A stretch of 64,000 nucleotides of DNA from assembly GCA_946965045.2 (NCBI GenBank), contig OX337236.1, positions 806,001 to 870,000 on the forward strand, written 5' to 3'. The translations under genes were made by a program, and so were the position numbers. This document shows positions 20,220 through 29,393 of this stretch, in pieces. This stretch comes from Epithemia pelagica. Lineage: Eukaryota > Bacillariophyta > Bacillariophyceae > Surirellales > Surirellaceae. Positions within the stretch are counted from its first letter, which is position 1; every line of letters starts with the position of its first letter. The notes below the pieces were generated by a model. That model did no database searches and was not told the origin of the DNA. It saw nothing but the letters and a program-made list of their open reading frames with translations.

Positions 20220-21902
20220 ATGGTTCGAGTCTCGTCTCTCTTGCTACTAGCCTTGTTGGCTCAGGGTTCCTCCGCCTTTCAACCCGTTTCCGTGGGCGGC
20301 GTCAAGCCCCTCAGATCTTTGTCGTCCTCCTTGTCGGCAGCAACGGTCGAAGCTCCGGTGCGCAAACCCGAATCGGCCGATCGTGTCCAACAAGTACGTG
20401 CCCGATTTCGCAAGGCATCAGAAGATGCCGCCAAGGCCAAGGGATGTTCCATGACGGACAGCGGCGATGAATGGTGGCGTCAACCCGTCGAGGCCCGTAC
20501 CGTGTCCCAGGACGATCCCCTTCGTGTTTTGGTGGCCGGTGGCGGCGTGGCGGGTTTGGTCACGGCCGCTGCCTGTCATGCCAAGGGTATGAAGGTGGCC
20601 ATTTTTGAACAAGCCTCGCAATATGCTCCCTACGGTGGACCCATTCAAATTCAATCCAATGCCTTGGCCGCCATTCGACAAATCAACCCACAGTGTTATG
20701 AGGAACTCGTCCAGGCGGGAACCGTCACGGCCGATCGGATTTCCGGTCTCAAAATTGGCTATCAAAAGGGAGTCTTTTTGGGATTGGGCGAACAATACGA
20801 AAAGGGCGATTGGTTGGTCCGCTTTGATACCCTGCAACCCGCGCTGGAAGCCGGCTTGCCCGCGACAGTGGTCGTCGATCGACCCGTCATTCAACAAATC
20901 TTGTTGGAACATGGCATTCCCGAAGGGACGGTCCGTATCAAGAGTCGTATTGCCAATTACCAAGAGTTGGGACCCGGAAAAGGCATTCAAGTGACCTTGG
21001 AAGATGGAACGGTCGCTTACGCCGACGTTTTGGTCGGTGCCGATGGCATTTGGTCTTCGGTGCGTCGTATTATGCACGATTTGGACCAAGGTGCCGATGG
21101 CTTTGCCGCTTCCGGAGCCGCGGGCGGCGCCTTGAATGAAGCCGAAGCGCGTCGCATGGCCAAGGACAGTGTCTTGATGGCCAACAATGCCAATCGCCGC
21201 TATTCCGGCTTTACCTGTTATGCCGCCCTTACCGAACACAAGGCGAGTAACATTGAAGATGTCTCCTATCAAATTTTGCTCGGCAAGGACAAGTACTTTG
21301 TCAGTACCGATGGAGGAGGGGAACGACAACAATGGTTTGCCTTGATTCGAGAAGAACCCGGTGGCGTCGATGCCGAAGCCACGGCCAACAATCCCTCCCC
21401 CAAATTGGATCGACTCTTGTACGAATTTACCAATCAAGAACCGGGCGATCAAAATGGCGATGTGTGGGATGGCTTTGCCCATGAATTGCTCCAGGCCACA
21501 CCCGAGGCGGACATTAAACGACGAGATTTGTACGATGGATCACCCTTGATTTTTGGCAAGGGATGGACGCGGGGACAAGTGGCCATTTGTGGAGATGCGG
21601 CTCATCCCATGATGCCCAATTTGGGACAGGGCGGATGTCAGGCCACGGAAGATGGCTACCGATTGGCGGAGGAATTGGCCACGGTCCAACAAACGACCCA
21701 AATTGAACAAGCCTTGCAAACCTATTATTGGAAACGGATTCCACGTACCACCATTATTCAAATATTGGCGCAGTTGGGAAGTGACTTGTTGGTGGACTTT
21801 GACAAAATGATGACCATTCCCTTGGTCGGGCCCTTCTTTTTGTACATGACCCAATTCTCCATGCCCTTTATTCTCAGATTTTTGTACACGGCCAAGTTCT
21901 GA
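20220..21902 (+). CDS. ZEP: Zeaxanthin epoxidase, plastid-targeted
   Basis: A single exon of 560 codons encodes a FAD-dependent monooxygenase that epoxidises xanthophylls using O2 and reductant on the stromal side of the thylakoid. The presequence is a signal peptide ([15 protein letters not shown]) with the SSAF-QP plastid motif. The FAD fingerprint [19 protein letters not shown] starts near residue 103, and the second FAD motif [21 protein letters not shown] lies near 455. [15 protein letters not shown] near 270 is the DG motif. A ~30-residue Gly/Ala-rich insertion follows the DG motif. There is no C-terminal FHA domain of the plant type; the C-terminus is a hydrophobic stretch. Diatoms have three ZEP paralogues, two paired with VDE-family genes (ZEP1 with VDL2, ZEP3 with VDE). 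Which one this is needs a phylogeny. Confidence 0.94.
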   Translation: MVRVSSLLLLALLAQGSSAFQPVSVGGVKPLRSLSSSLSAATVEAPVRKPESADRVQQVRARFRKASEDAAKAKGCSMTDSGDEWWRQPVEARTVSQDDPLRVLVAGGGVAGLVTAAACHAKGMKVAIFEQASQYAPYGGPIQIQSNALAAIRQINPQCYEELVQAGTVTADRISGLKIGYQKGVFLGLGEQYEKGDWLVRFDTLQPALEAGLPATVVVDRPVIQQILLEHGIPEGTVRIKSRIANYQELGPGKGIQVTLEDGTVAYADVLVGADGIWSSVRRIMHDLDQGADGFAASGAAGGALNEAEARRMAKDSVLMANNANRRYSGFTCYAALTEHKASNIEDVSYQILLGKDKYFVSTDGGGERQQWFALIREEPGGVDAEATANNPSPKLDRLLYEFTNQEPGDQNGDVWDGFAHELLQATPEADIKRRDLYDGSPLIFGKGWTRGQVAICGDAAHPMMPNLGQGGCQATEDGYRLAEELATVQQTTQIEQALQTYYWKRIPRTTIIQILAQLGSDLLVDFDKMMTIPLVGPFFLYMTQFSMPFILRFLYTAKF

Positions 21903-22091
21903 ACCACTCATGATGCGACGCACTGTCTCTTGGCAACCCATCCATATGTAACCCACCGGATATGACACGGGGAATTGGACTAGATGCACTCAAATCCTTA
22001 GTGCCTTGACATGCCTACGCAAGCACTTATAATACACCTTCTGCATAGGGTACAATTCGATATCTTGAGTGTTATACTTTGTAGTGGCCCT

Positions 22092-23759
22092 TTACTGCTG
22101 ATTCTCACCACCCACCACGTTACTTGGTTGCAATACATCCAGACAGGCATGTTCTTTCAAAAATGCCTCATGCGCTGGATGAGTTTCCGGAAAGAGAAGA
22201 AGGGTGACAATGAAATTGGGTACGACGCATCGTGCATCTTGCAATACGTGTGCCAGTGTCGCACCGGGATGAACTCGCACCACGGGATTTTGATCGGGTT
22301 TGTGCGCCCATAAACTGCCATGTTCTTTCTTCCACTGCGTCCGTTGCTGATGCAAATGTTTGCGTTCCATGGCCCGTACCACTTGTGCCAGTTCCGGTCC
22401 TTCGTCGCCCTTGAGAGCTCGAGAGGATTCGTAAAATCGCATACACGATGCTTGATCACGGAGCAATTCCACACCGTCTGGGTGGACGAGGGGACTCGTC
22501 GATCCAGTCGTGGTAGTAGTATGATTATGTACTTCAAAGTACACGGCCAAATTGCTGCAGACAAATTCATTCTTGACATCCCAGGGCAAATGACTGGTGG
22601 TTTGGCCGTCTTCGAGTTCGGGAAACATTTGGGCCATGCGTTGGGCAATCATTTCGTCTTGACCAAAATCTTTGACAAAGTCGGATTGGTGATGGGAAGG
22701 GTACAAAAAGAGACAGGGCCAGACCCACTCTTGGTTTTGTTCCTGGCGGGGAAGGACACCCGAAATGGGCAAATGCTGATGCCATTTGGATTCTTGATCA
22801 TCTTCGTTCGTGTCATCGTCGTCATCTCCTTCTTCCGAAACACTGGCGACCAACGACGTTCGTCCCAATTGAATTTTTTCCTCTTGGCAGTGTTTCCATA
22901 CTTGTTTGACTTTGGACACTCGTTCGGCTCGAGCCGCGGCTCGTTGCTGGCGCAATTGTTTGGCCTTGCGGACCTGTTTCGACAGAAGCCTTGAAAGCTT
23001 TTGCAAATCCTTATTGTCTGGTTCGACGGCCAACCCACTTTCAATGGCATCGCCTGCTTCCTCCCAATGTTTGAGTTGTTCATGAGCCTTGGCCAATCGG
23101 AACCATGCCTTGACATTGCGTGGATTGTATTGCAAGGCGCGTTTGGCCTCATCGCGGCTAAATCCCCAATTACGCAATTGCCAATGCATGAGAGCAATAT
23201 TGGAACAGAGGAGTGATCGTTGTTCATTCAACTCGGATTCCGTGTAGGTGGGATCGTCGGTATCGGCCTGGGCCAAATCACCTTCTTGCATGGGTTCAAT
23301 TTTGAGAGCCCAGGCCAAGGCTTCTTGATAATGATTAATGGCATCGCGATAGTATTGGACATTGCCCGTTTCATTGCGTTTTCCATTGGTAAAGGCTTCG
23401 GTCCCCTTTTGACGAAACTGCAACATGAGTCGCGTCGGTGATTCTCCATCGTAAATCAAACTGGTAAAGGCATCTTGCAAACCCGACTGTTCGACTTCCT
23501 CTTGTGTCGTGGCAAACATGGGTGGGATAAAGTCATCGTCCAAGAGTTTTTCCAAATAAGCTTCCTTTTCACCCGGTGACCATCCACGACCTTGTTCAAT
23601 GGCCAAATCAATGGCTTGTGACAACAACCGATCGTGGGCATCTGGATTCGGGTCGCCTCCTCCGACGACTTCTTCTTCTTCTTCGTCAATTTCCTCCTTG
23701 GCTTGGGACATGGCCGACATTAACTCATTGTACTGATCGATTTTCGTTGGCTTGGACAT
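22092..23759 (-). CDS. TTC4: TPR co-chaperone, TTC4/CNS1 family
   Basis: The frame from the ATG at 23759 encodes 555 residues. The N-terminal part contains LDDDFIPPMFATTQEEV, the short acidic/Pro segment typical of TTC4 before its TPRs. Three TPR motifs run over about residues 110-260, with RQKGTEAFTNGKR, then SLLCSNIALMHWQLRNWGFS and VKAWFRLAKAHEQLKHWEEA. A basic coiled-coil helix follows (LSKQVRKAKQLRQQRAAARA), then a C-terminal domain of the Cns1/TTC4 wheel type containing WPCLFLYPSHHQSDF and a terminal IVTLLLFPETHPAHEAFL block. TTC4/Cns1 proteins bind Hsp90/Hsp70 tails through the TPR clamp and assist elongation-factor folding. Asp/Glu tracts account for some extra length. The open frame continues upstream only from non-ATG codons. 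Confidence 0.88.
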   Translation of the reverse strand: MSKPTKIDQYNELMSAMSQAKEEIDEEEEEVVGGGDPNPDAHDRLLSQAIDLAIEQGRGWSPGEKEAYLEKLLDDDFIPPMFATTQEEVEQSGLQDAFTSLIYDGESPTRLMLQFRQKGTEAFTNGKRNETGNVQYYRDAINHYQEALAWALKIEPMQEGDLAQADTDDPTYTESELNEQRSLLCSNIALMHWQLRNWGFSRDEAKRALQYNPRNVKAWFRLAKAHEQLKHWEEAGDAIESGLAVEPDNKDLQKLSRLLSKQVRKAKQLRQQRAAARAERVSKVKQVWKHCQEEKIQLGRTSLVASVSEEGDDDDDTNEDDQESKWHQHLPISGVLPRQEQNQEWVWPCLFLYPSHHQSDFVKDFGQDEMIAQRMAQMFPELEDGQTTSHLPWDVKNEFVCSNLAVYFEVHNHTTTTTGSTSPLVHPDGVELLRDQASCMRFYESSRALKGDEGPELAQVVRAMERKHLHQQRTQWKKEHGSLWAHKPDQNPVVRVHPGATLAHVLQDARCVVPNFIVTLLLFPETHPAHEAFLKEHACLDVLQPSNVVGGENQQ

Positions 23760-24649
23760 GATTGCATCAATGAATCGTAGAAAATACCAACGAGTAGAGA
23801 GCAGAAGGATGAAACCGAATGCCAGATCTCTTTTCAACGAAAACCAAAGTTTGATTTGCGATCATGGACGAAAGTGGGTTGTCGACCAATGAATGTGGTC
23901 AGTGGACGGTGCGACTGAAGCAGGAACCATCCGCAATCCGCCTACGTAGCTACAATAGGAGTAGCTAGTAGCTAGGAGTACAATATATTACTACTCCTAG
24001 AAAAATATGGGTGATTGTTTGACGGCCAGCAGGAGACAATGTCCGTCTTCGCCATGGATCGACGACAATGGCCGATGGACGTCCTCATATCTCTCAAGTT
24101 CCAAGTTCCAAACCACCATCATCGCAACATGCATTGCGCAACTACAGCAATCGTACGACGCTTGTCCGTCTCAACCTGCCGGTACTTTTCGTAAAAGACG
24201 CCGAACAAAGTTGCCAAGCAAGGTCCACAGTTTGCCTGCACCGTACCAAGCCATGTCACCAGTATCAATGGCCTTGGTCCTTTGTATTGCTGGGGTTCTA
24301 CACGAGAGGCACCACGACAAACTGTACTACTAGGACGACGCATGGCGAAAATTACATGGCGACGAAAGTGACCTCACGACAATGACAGGCACCCGGGTCA
24401 TGCTGTGGAATCCGACTAGCAGGATGGAACAAAAGAGCAGTGCCAACAAGAACAGCTCGGTCGAAGCAACTGTCACGATTTGTCTCGTGACGAAAGCTCC
24501 TACCCCTCTTTTTTGGTCCATCCATTTCGTCAAGTCAGTCGTGCTTCCAGTCCGCACCCATCAGCATCACAACAGCAGAGCAAACCTACGTGCCTCTTAC
24601 AAGACAGTGTCTCGATCCTCATAAATTCCGTAGTAAAACGTTTGCAACA
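23760..24649. promoter_or_regulatory. Divergent intergenic region, TTC4 / kelch gene
   Basis: About 890 bases between divergent genes. Three overlapping short frames (24007-24624) are open but do not resemble proteins and are in different phases. A small inverted motif of CTAGTAGCTAGGAG and CTACTCCTAG type occurs at 23965-24000. Confidence 0.4.
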
Positions 24650-25843
24650 ATGAGCACGACACTGAAAGAACAAGCATGGCAGTCGGGCCTTGTCTTATCG
24701 GACGACACACCAGAGTGGAATCAAAATGACTGGCCTCCTCTTGATGGTGGATGGCGAGAGTATCTTGCAACGGTTGTACTCGATCATCTCGATGAGGAAC
24801 TTCACAACAACAACAACAACAACAACAAGGGACAAACTGTCGTCGTGTCGGGCGGATACAACCACAACATAGATACCACAAAGTCCGTTCGTGTATTGAA
24901 CCTAGCAGAACCCAACAAGCAGTGGCAGGAAGGGCCGCCTATGAACAAGAAACGTTATGGGCATGCCGCTGTTGTGTGCAACGGAGGTGTCTACGTGATG
25001 GGAGGATACGATGATGGTTCGTCTGATTCTATCGAACGGATTAATGCCAATGATTTGCTAAAATCATGCTTAACAACAACCATCACACACGAGATGAACT
25101 GGACGACATTGAATTGTCGTTTATCAACGGGCCGGTGGGGATGCTGTGCTGTTGCGGTGCGCAACCGATACATCGTTGTAATGGGTGGCTTCAGCAATCG
25201 TTGTTTGTCGTCGGTTGAGATTTTTGATACCAACAATCACATTGTCACTGCAGGACCATCCATGACTCTTCCTCGATCATTTTGTGCCAGTGCGGTCGTT
25301 GGCCACCGCATCTTTATCGTTGGAGGCGAAAACGAGGATGACTTTCTGAACTCGGTGGAGTATTTGGACTTTGCAGAGGAGAGAAAAGACGACACTTTGT
25401 CTACAGTCATTTCCTTCTTGTCCACGTGGATCACTCATTCTGAGTTGGTGCTTCCCAAGGCACGAAGTTGTTGTTCAGTGGTTGCCGTGGGATCTTGTCT
25501 GGTGGTGGCGGTAGGATGGCGCACTTCAACCGTGGAAGTGTTGGATACGCACTTCAACCGCGTGTGGAATCTCCCTGGACTGCAAGAACAACGATGGGGC
25601 TGCAGGATGGTGGCTGTTGCCAATCAAGTTGCTGTGATTGGTGGATGTGAGAATCGTACCTGTGCGACATTGCCACTAATGGACAAGAATACGTGGTGTT
25701 TTCGTCTTCTCTGTGAACAGCCGCCCAACGGATGGCACCAGTTCCGCGAAGGAATGGGTATCCGAGATTCTGATATTTCACACTTTTCCACCTCGACATT
25801 AGGAAGGCACAGCCGCGTTGACCCAACTCAATGGTCAAAATGA
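24650..25843 (+). CDS. Kelch-repeat beta-propeller protein
   Basis: The ATG at 24650 opens 397 codons. After about 60 residues, including a run of seven Asn from an AAC microsatellite at 24805-24828, five or six kelch repeats follow. Recognisable blades include YGHAAVVCNGGVYVMGGYDD, WGCCAVAVRNRYIVVMGGFS, FCASAVVGHRIFIVGGENED, SCCSVVAVGSCLVVAVGWRT and WGCRMVAVANQVAVIGGCEN, most with the double Gly after a hydrophobic strand and the downstream Trp. No BTB, F-box or enzymatic domain is attached and there is no signal peptide, so it is probably a cytosolic or nuclear protein-interaction scaffold. The partner is unknown. An alternative GTG-initiated extension of 20 codons upstream is not needed. 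Confidence 0.85.
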   Translation: MSTTLKEQAWQSGLVLSDDTPEWNQNDWPPLDGGWREYLATVVLDHLDEELHNNNNNNNKGQTVVVSGGYNHNIDTTKSVRVLNLAEPNKQWQEGPPMNKKRYGHAAVVCNGGVYVMGGYDDGSSDSIERINANDLLKSCLTTTITHEMNWTTLNCRLSTGRWGCCAVAVRNRYIVVMGGFSNRCLSSVEIFDTNNHIVTAGPSMTLPRSFCASAVVGHRIFIVGGENEDDFLNSVEYLDFAEERKDDTLSTVISFLSTWITHSELVLPKARSCCSVVAVGSCLVVAVGWRTSTVEVLDTHFNRVWNLPGLQEQRWGCRMVAVANQVAVIGGCENRTCATLPLMDKNTWCFRLLCEQPPNGWHQFREGMGIRDSDISHFSTSTLGRHSRVDPTQWSK

Positions 25844-26202
25844 TACTCCTAGGAAACCACCACCATGGTAGACGGCACCATACGCATTCGAATCAACCCC
25901 CCTTATTATTAGTATATATGTGAGATCCCTCGGGAGTCCCTACTGTTATTATATCTATGAGATCCCTTGGGAGAGGCGTTATCGTGTCATAGCGTCCTGG
26001 AACGAATTCATCACAATGGTACAAGCCAAGAAAAGAGAACGATTCGCACCCGTACGGCCTCGTGCGTTCGATCATTTGCACACAGTAAAAGATGCCCTGG
26101 CCTTCCGTTTCTTTGCGCTGCAGCATACCTCATCCTGCCAATGAGCGACCATGCTCTACTAGGTATGGGGCGCCATTGAGCCAGCGATTTCCGCATGTGC
26201 TA
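25844..26202. other. Intergenic between convergent genes, short direct repeat
   Basis: These 360 bases separate two convergent stops. A ~22-base direct repeat with core TGAGATCCCT[C/T]GGGAG occurs at about 25920 and 25957. No gene is supported. Confidence 0.5.
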
Positions 26203-26976
26203 TCATCTCCGGGATGCAGATGGTATTGGTGTATAGTCGTGATGATAATGAGGATCCTGTAGATCCATCCAAAACATGGCAAACAAACTAAAGGGCATCA
26301 AACAGAGTCCTGGAGATAACAGAGGTCGCCACAAATTGTCCGCCAAGGATGGATAGGACGACAGCAGTGCTTGTTGCACTACCATTAAGAGGGGAGGGGA
26401 GAGCAAGGTGGTGGACCACCACGGCAAACGACATTGATGAAGCATGGTCGCCACAGCCAAGGTACCATATATTCCCAAAAGTAAGCAAACTCCCACCATG
26501 AATAGAATCGAAAAGGCCTCGTCTTGGAGTTTGATGACTTGTATCAAGGAATCCTCCATACTGGCACAGGATGATGATGATGCGTTGGGTTCTCCTTGTT
26601 CTTGTGTTGTTGTTTCTTGGATGCGCGCCAATTCATTTTCATTCAAGACGGCCGCACCGGCAAAGGCAAACAAGGCCACTGGAATGTATCCAAACCAAAT
26701 GGTGGCTTGATGAACAATTCTTTGTAGCATCGGTGCAACAATAAAGGAGGCATGTGCATCGGCGGATGTCGAACACAACATGCCCGCTCCCAAGCCGATA
26801 AAGATGGGCCACAAGTGCCATTTTGGATTGATCCAATTCCCTCGAATCGATGTCGTGAAAAAGATGGTATCTCCCAACACAATGAAACAGGCACACAAGA
26901 ACATGGCCGACATGCCAGATGAGGATGGAGGGGAAGGAGACGTCATGAAGGAGGAGGATGCCGGAACGTTCATCAT
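26203..26976 (-). CDS. Multi-pass membrane protein, unrecognised
   Basis: From the ATG at 26976 the frame encodes 257 residues. Five or six hydrophobic segments are visible: SAMFLCACFIVLGDTIFF, LWPIFIGLGAGMLCS, IWFGYIPVALFAFAGAAVL, FSILFMVGVCLLLGIYGTLAV, LLSPPLLMVVQQALL, and LCLMPFSLFAMFW. A hydrophilic Gln/Glu/Ser loop lies between the third and fourth. There is no cleavable plastid presequence, although the N-terminus is Ser/Pro-rich. I recognise no family and no conserved charged pair that would suggest transport. A second ATG follows directly (Met-Met), so the start is uncertain by one residue. Confidence 0.65.
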   Translation of the reverse strand: MMNVPASSSFMTSPSPPSSSGMSAMFLCACFIVLGDTIFFTTSIRGNWINPKWHLWPIFIGLGAGMLCSTSADAHASFIVAPMLQRIVHQATIWFGYIPVALFAFAGAAVLNENELARIQETTTQEQGEPNASSSSCASMEDSLIQVIKLQDEAFSILFMVGVCLLLGIYGTLAVATMLHQCRLPWWSTTLLSPPLLMVVQQALLSSYPSLADNLWRPLLSPGLCLMPFSLFAMFWMDLQDPHYHHDYTPIPSASRR

Positions 26977-27456
26977 GGTCGTCGTCGCTATTCTCCTCTG
27001 TGACAACAGGTGACGCAACCAGCAAGATTCGAAGATTCGAAATCCATCACGCAGTCGCGTTTACTTCACATAAAAACTATGGTACCATGGAAATGGTACC
27101 TATGGACCTATTCTTGGCCATATGGATTGCGAGGAGGAGGTATTCCAAAGTTCTTTAACCGTCATGTGTTTGGGACTTGAGAGTGGTGCACGATGGATGC
27201 TATACTACGATAACATGTTCAACAGTATCCCGGAATAGGGACGATACTCTATAAATCTACAATGGGAAAATTGATGGCACACCACCATCTCGTCTTGCGG
27301 AGGCTTGCGCCGAACCGCCCATAGTGGTGTTCCGAAAGCCCGAACCAAACCATTAAAAATGTGGTGGTTTCCAATCATCTATTGGCAAGGAAAGCAAACA
27401 GTCCGTCCCCTAGCAGCTGACCCACCAATGCTGGACGACGACGAATGACAGTGTTG
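26977..27456. other. Intergenic, no gene seen
   Basis: These 480 bases lie between two minus-strand genes. A small palindrome-like motif (ATGGTACCATGGAAATGGTACC) is at 27079-27100. No coding frame is supported. Confidence 0.5.
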
Positions 27457-28965
27457 TTAGGTTTCTCGTGCAAAGGGAGAATAGGTGTAATACTTGGGTC
27501 GTTGATCCAATCGCATATGAACCCATGCAACCCCAGTGCCGCAAGTGGACAGCCACATGGGACGATCTGGATCATGAGAGATTGGTACGATCGACGACAA
27601 TGATGATGATAACGACGACGATACCGATCGAGAAGCCGTGGACGACGATTGGGAGGGCCACGGCGAAGGAACCTTGCGGCGTTCCTGTTGCTGTTGTGCG
27701 TGAGGAGGCGTGGGATCATGCCCTCGTATCCACCGTGACACAACACGAGACCACCACCATGTGTCCTCGTAGTCGTCCTTGTGGTTGGACGGATTGTTTG
27801 TGAGAACCGAGGAGGAGGCACCGGTTCGACCCCGCAGAGTGGCACTGGAATGGGCCATGGAGGAAGACAGTTCGTGTGGTGATGGTGGTAACGCGACGTG
27901 CAAATGTTGGGCGTAGGTTTGCAAGACTTGCGTCCAAAAGCTTTGGACTTGTCGATAGGGTGCCTGTCGAACAAAGGTGGCCAAATGACCATAGTAGGTC
28001 CAGCTTGGAGTGGTGGTGGACGAGGACGGCAATGATGACGACAATGGTTGAGGCACAATCAATACGGCATCTCTTCCCAAATTGGAAAAGACGCATGTTC
28101 CTGGCAAAAACAATTCAGGTTGTTCTATAGATTCTTCTCGACAGTGTTGCAAGGGTTCCACAAAGGTGGAGGGCACTCCCGAACCCTGTTGTTGTTCTTG
28201 TTGCTGAGCCGAAACAAAGTGTTGGAGTTCGGGTGCATCCACCAAGGCAAATTCAAAAGGTTTGCTGCGAACAGTGTTGGGTGTGACACCCTTGGTTTCC
28301 CAGTAATAGGCTTGAAAGGAATTGCCACTTTGCAAGATTTGAATAAATTGATCCAATAACGTCGTCTGGGACAAAGGAGAATCACGATCCTTCAACATAG
28401 CCCAGATCCATTCTTGCACCGTCACTGGAGTCGAAACCAAGTCTTGCTCCTCACGCGTTTGGTCGTTGGTTGATACAGAGGCGGACTCCTGTGGGGATAC
28501 ACGATCGTGGGATGAGGATGTCCGCCCCTCGGACGTAGGAACCCACACGGCTCGAAACCTCAAGACTGACAAGGGAGGCCGACCAATACTCCTACTTCCA
28601 TTGGGTCGTTCTTCCTGTATCAATTCGTACGCAATGGTACGTGAGGGAGAGTTTGTTGTCATTGTTGTTGTAGTGCTTGCATCCACGGATCGTTGCAAGC
28701 CTGTGGTCGAATCTCGTTTGGAGTGTCGTCGTTGTCGTTGTCGATGAATCCAATCTTGGGCAGCAACTTTGGCTTGTTTCGTTCGGACTCGAAAGCGCAA
28801 GGATGCCAAGGCGGCAAAGGATAAACAAAAGACAATCAATGGATGACGCAAAAACAATCGGGGTTGTTTTCGTCGATTGGATGTTGTAGTTGTATAATAA
28901 TCCACCGGTTTGCCACGAGGACCTTTGCGACGACGGCATCCACACAACCACCATATCCAAACCAT
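27457..28965 (-). CDS. Membrane-anchored DUF6940-like protein
   Basis: The ATG at 28965 opens 502 codons. The N-terminus is basic, followed by one transmembrane helix (RHPLIVFCLSFAALASLRF, ~45-63), suggesting a signal anchor. Residues ~170-300 hold AYYWETKGVTPNTVRSKPFEFALVD and then VFSNLGRDAVLIVPQP, YYGHLATFVRQAP. The C-terminus, MWLSTCGTGVAWVHMRLDQR and then PKYYTYSPF, closely matches what I remember of DUF6940, in which the Trp-Leu-Ser-T-x-G-x-G-V-x-W-x-H-x-R-L-D-x-R-P-K-Y-Y block is diagnostic. A Ser/Gln-rich insertion separates the two halves. The family has no established function. It occurs as small soluble proteins, so the membrane anchor and inserts are additions here. Confidence 0.72.
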   Translation of the reverse strand: MVWIWWLCGCRRRKGPRGKPVDYYTTTTSNRRKQPRLFLRHPLIVFCLSFAALASLRFRVRTKQAKVAAQDWIHRQRQRRHSKRDSTTGLQRSVDASTTTTMTTNSPSRTIAYELIQEERPNGSRSIGRPPLSVLRFRAVWVPTSEGRTSSSHDRVSPQESASVSTNDQTREEQDLVSTPVTVQEWIWAMLKDRDSPLSQTTLLDQFIQILQSGNSFQAYYWETKGVTPNTVRSKPFEFALVDAPELQHFVSAQQQEQQQGSGVPSTFVEPLQHCREESIEQPELFLPGTCVFSNLGRDAVLIVPQPLSSSLPSSSTTTPSWTYYGHLATFVRQAPYRQVQSFWTQVLQTYAQHLHVALPPSPHELSSSMAHSSATLRGRTGASSSVLTNNPSNHKDDYEDTWWWSRVVSRWIRGHDPTPPHAQQQQERRKVPSPWPSQSSSTASRSVSSSLSSSLSSIVPISHDPDRPMWLSTCGTGVAWVHMRLDQRPKYYTYSPFARET

Positions 28966-29393
28966 GATCGTTCTCTCGTCTTGTCTTCTTTGCAAGAGGT
29001 CTCCTTCACAGACTGTAGTGTAGGTGATATTGTGGTCTTTTGGGATGCAGCCGGGGAACCCCCAGAGTCCGAAAAGATCAGGACGTTGCGGCAGGTCAAT
29101 ACAAAAAGGTTATGGATCGTTCCATGCAGGATGCAGGACACAATGAATAGAGACGAATGAAAATTGACGATTGACAAGAGGAGACTGATCGAAAATCGAG
29201 CAAACGGACAAAAAGTCACAAAACGTGACAAAAGCAAACCACAAGAGTAACGGTACAAAAACCGGGGGCCCCGTCCAGACATGTCTTTATAAAGGGGGCA
29301 AAGACCCTGAAGCTGAAGCAGCGTCTCCCCCATTTTCGATACACAAGACAACCAAACAACGACCATGATCCATCCATGTGAATCGTCCAGAGC
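28966..29393. promoter_or_regulatory. Divergent intergenic region
   Basis: These 430 bases separate divergent genes. No gene is seen. A TTTATAAAG box lies at 29285-29293, about 100 bases before the ATG of the plus-strand gene, and is a plausible TATA element. Confidence 0.45.

Noticed and set aside
20418-21482. 354-codon minus-strand frame
   Set aside because: Antisense to ZEP; Gly/Gln/His-rich as expected from reversing its codons.
24007-24624. Three overlapping short frames upstream of the kelch gene
   Set aside because: Different phases, no domain, and no splice arrangement that adds to the kelch protein convincingly.
26977-27110. Palindrome ATGGTACCATGG…GGTACC as an operator
   Set aside because: Short KpnI/NcoI-like symmetry of this size is expected by chance, with no second copy near a start codon.
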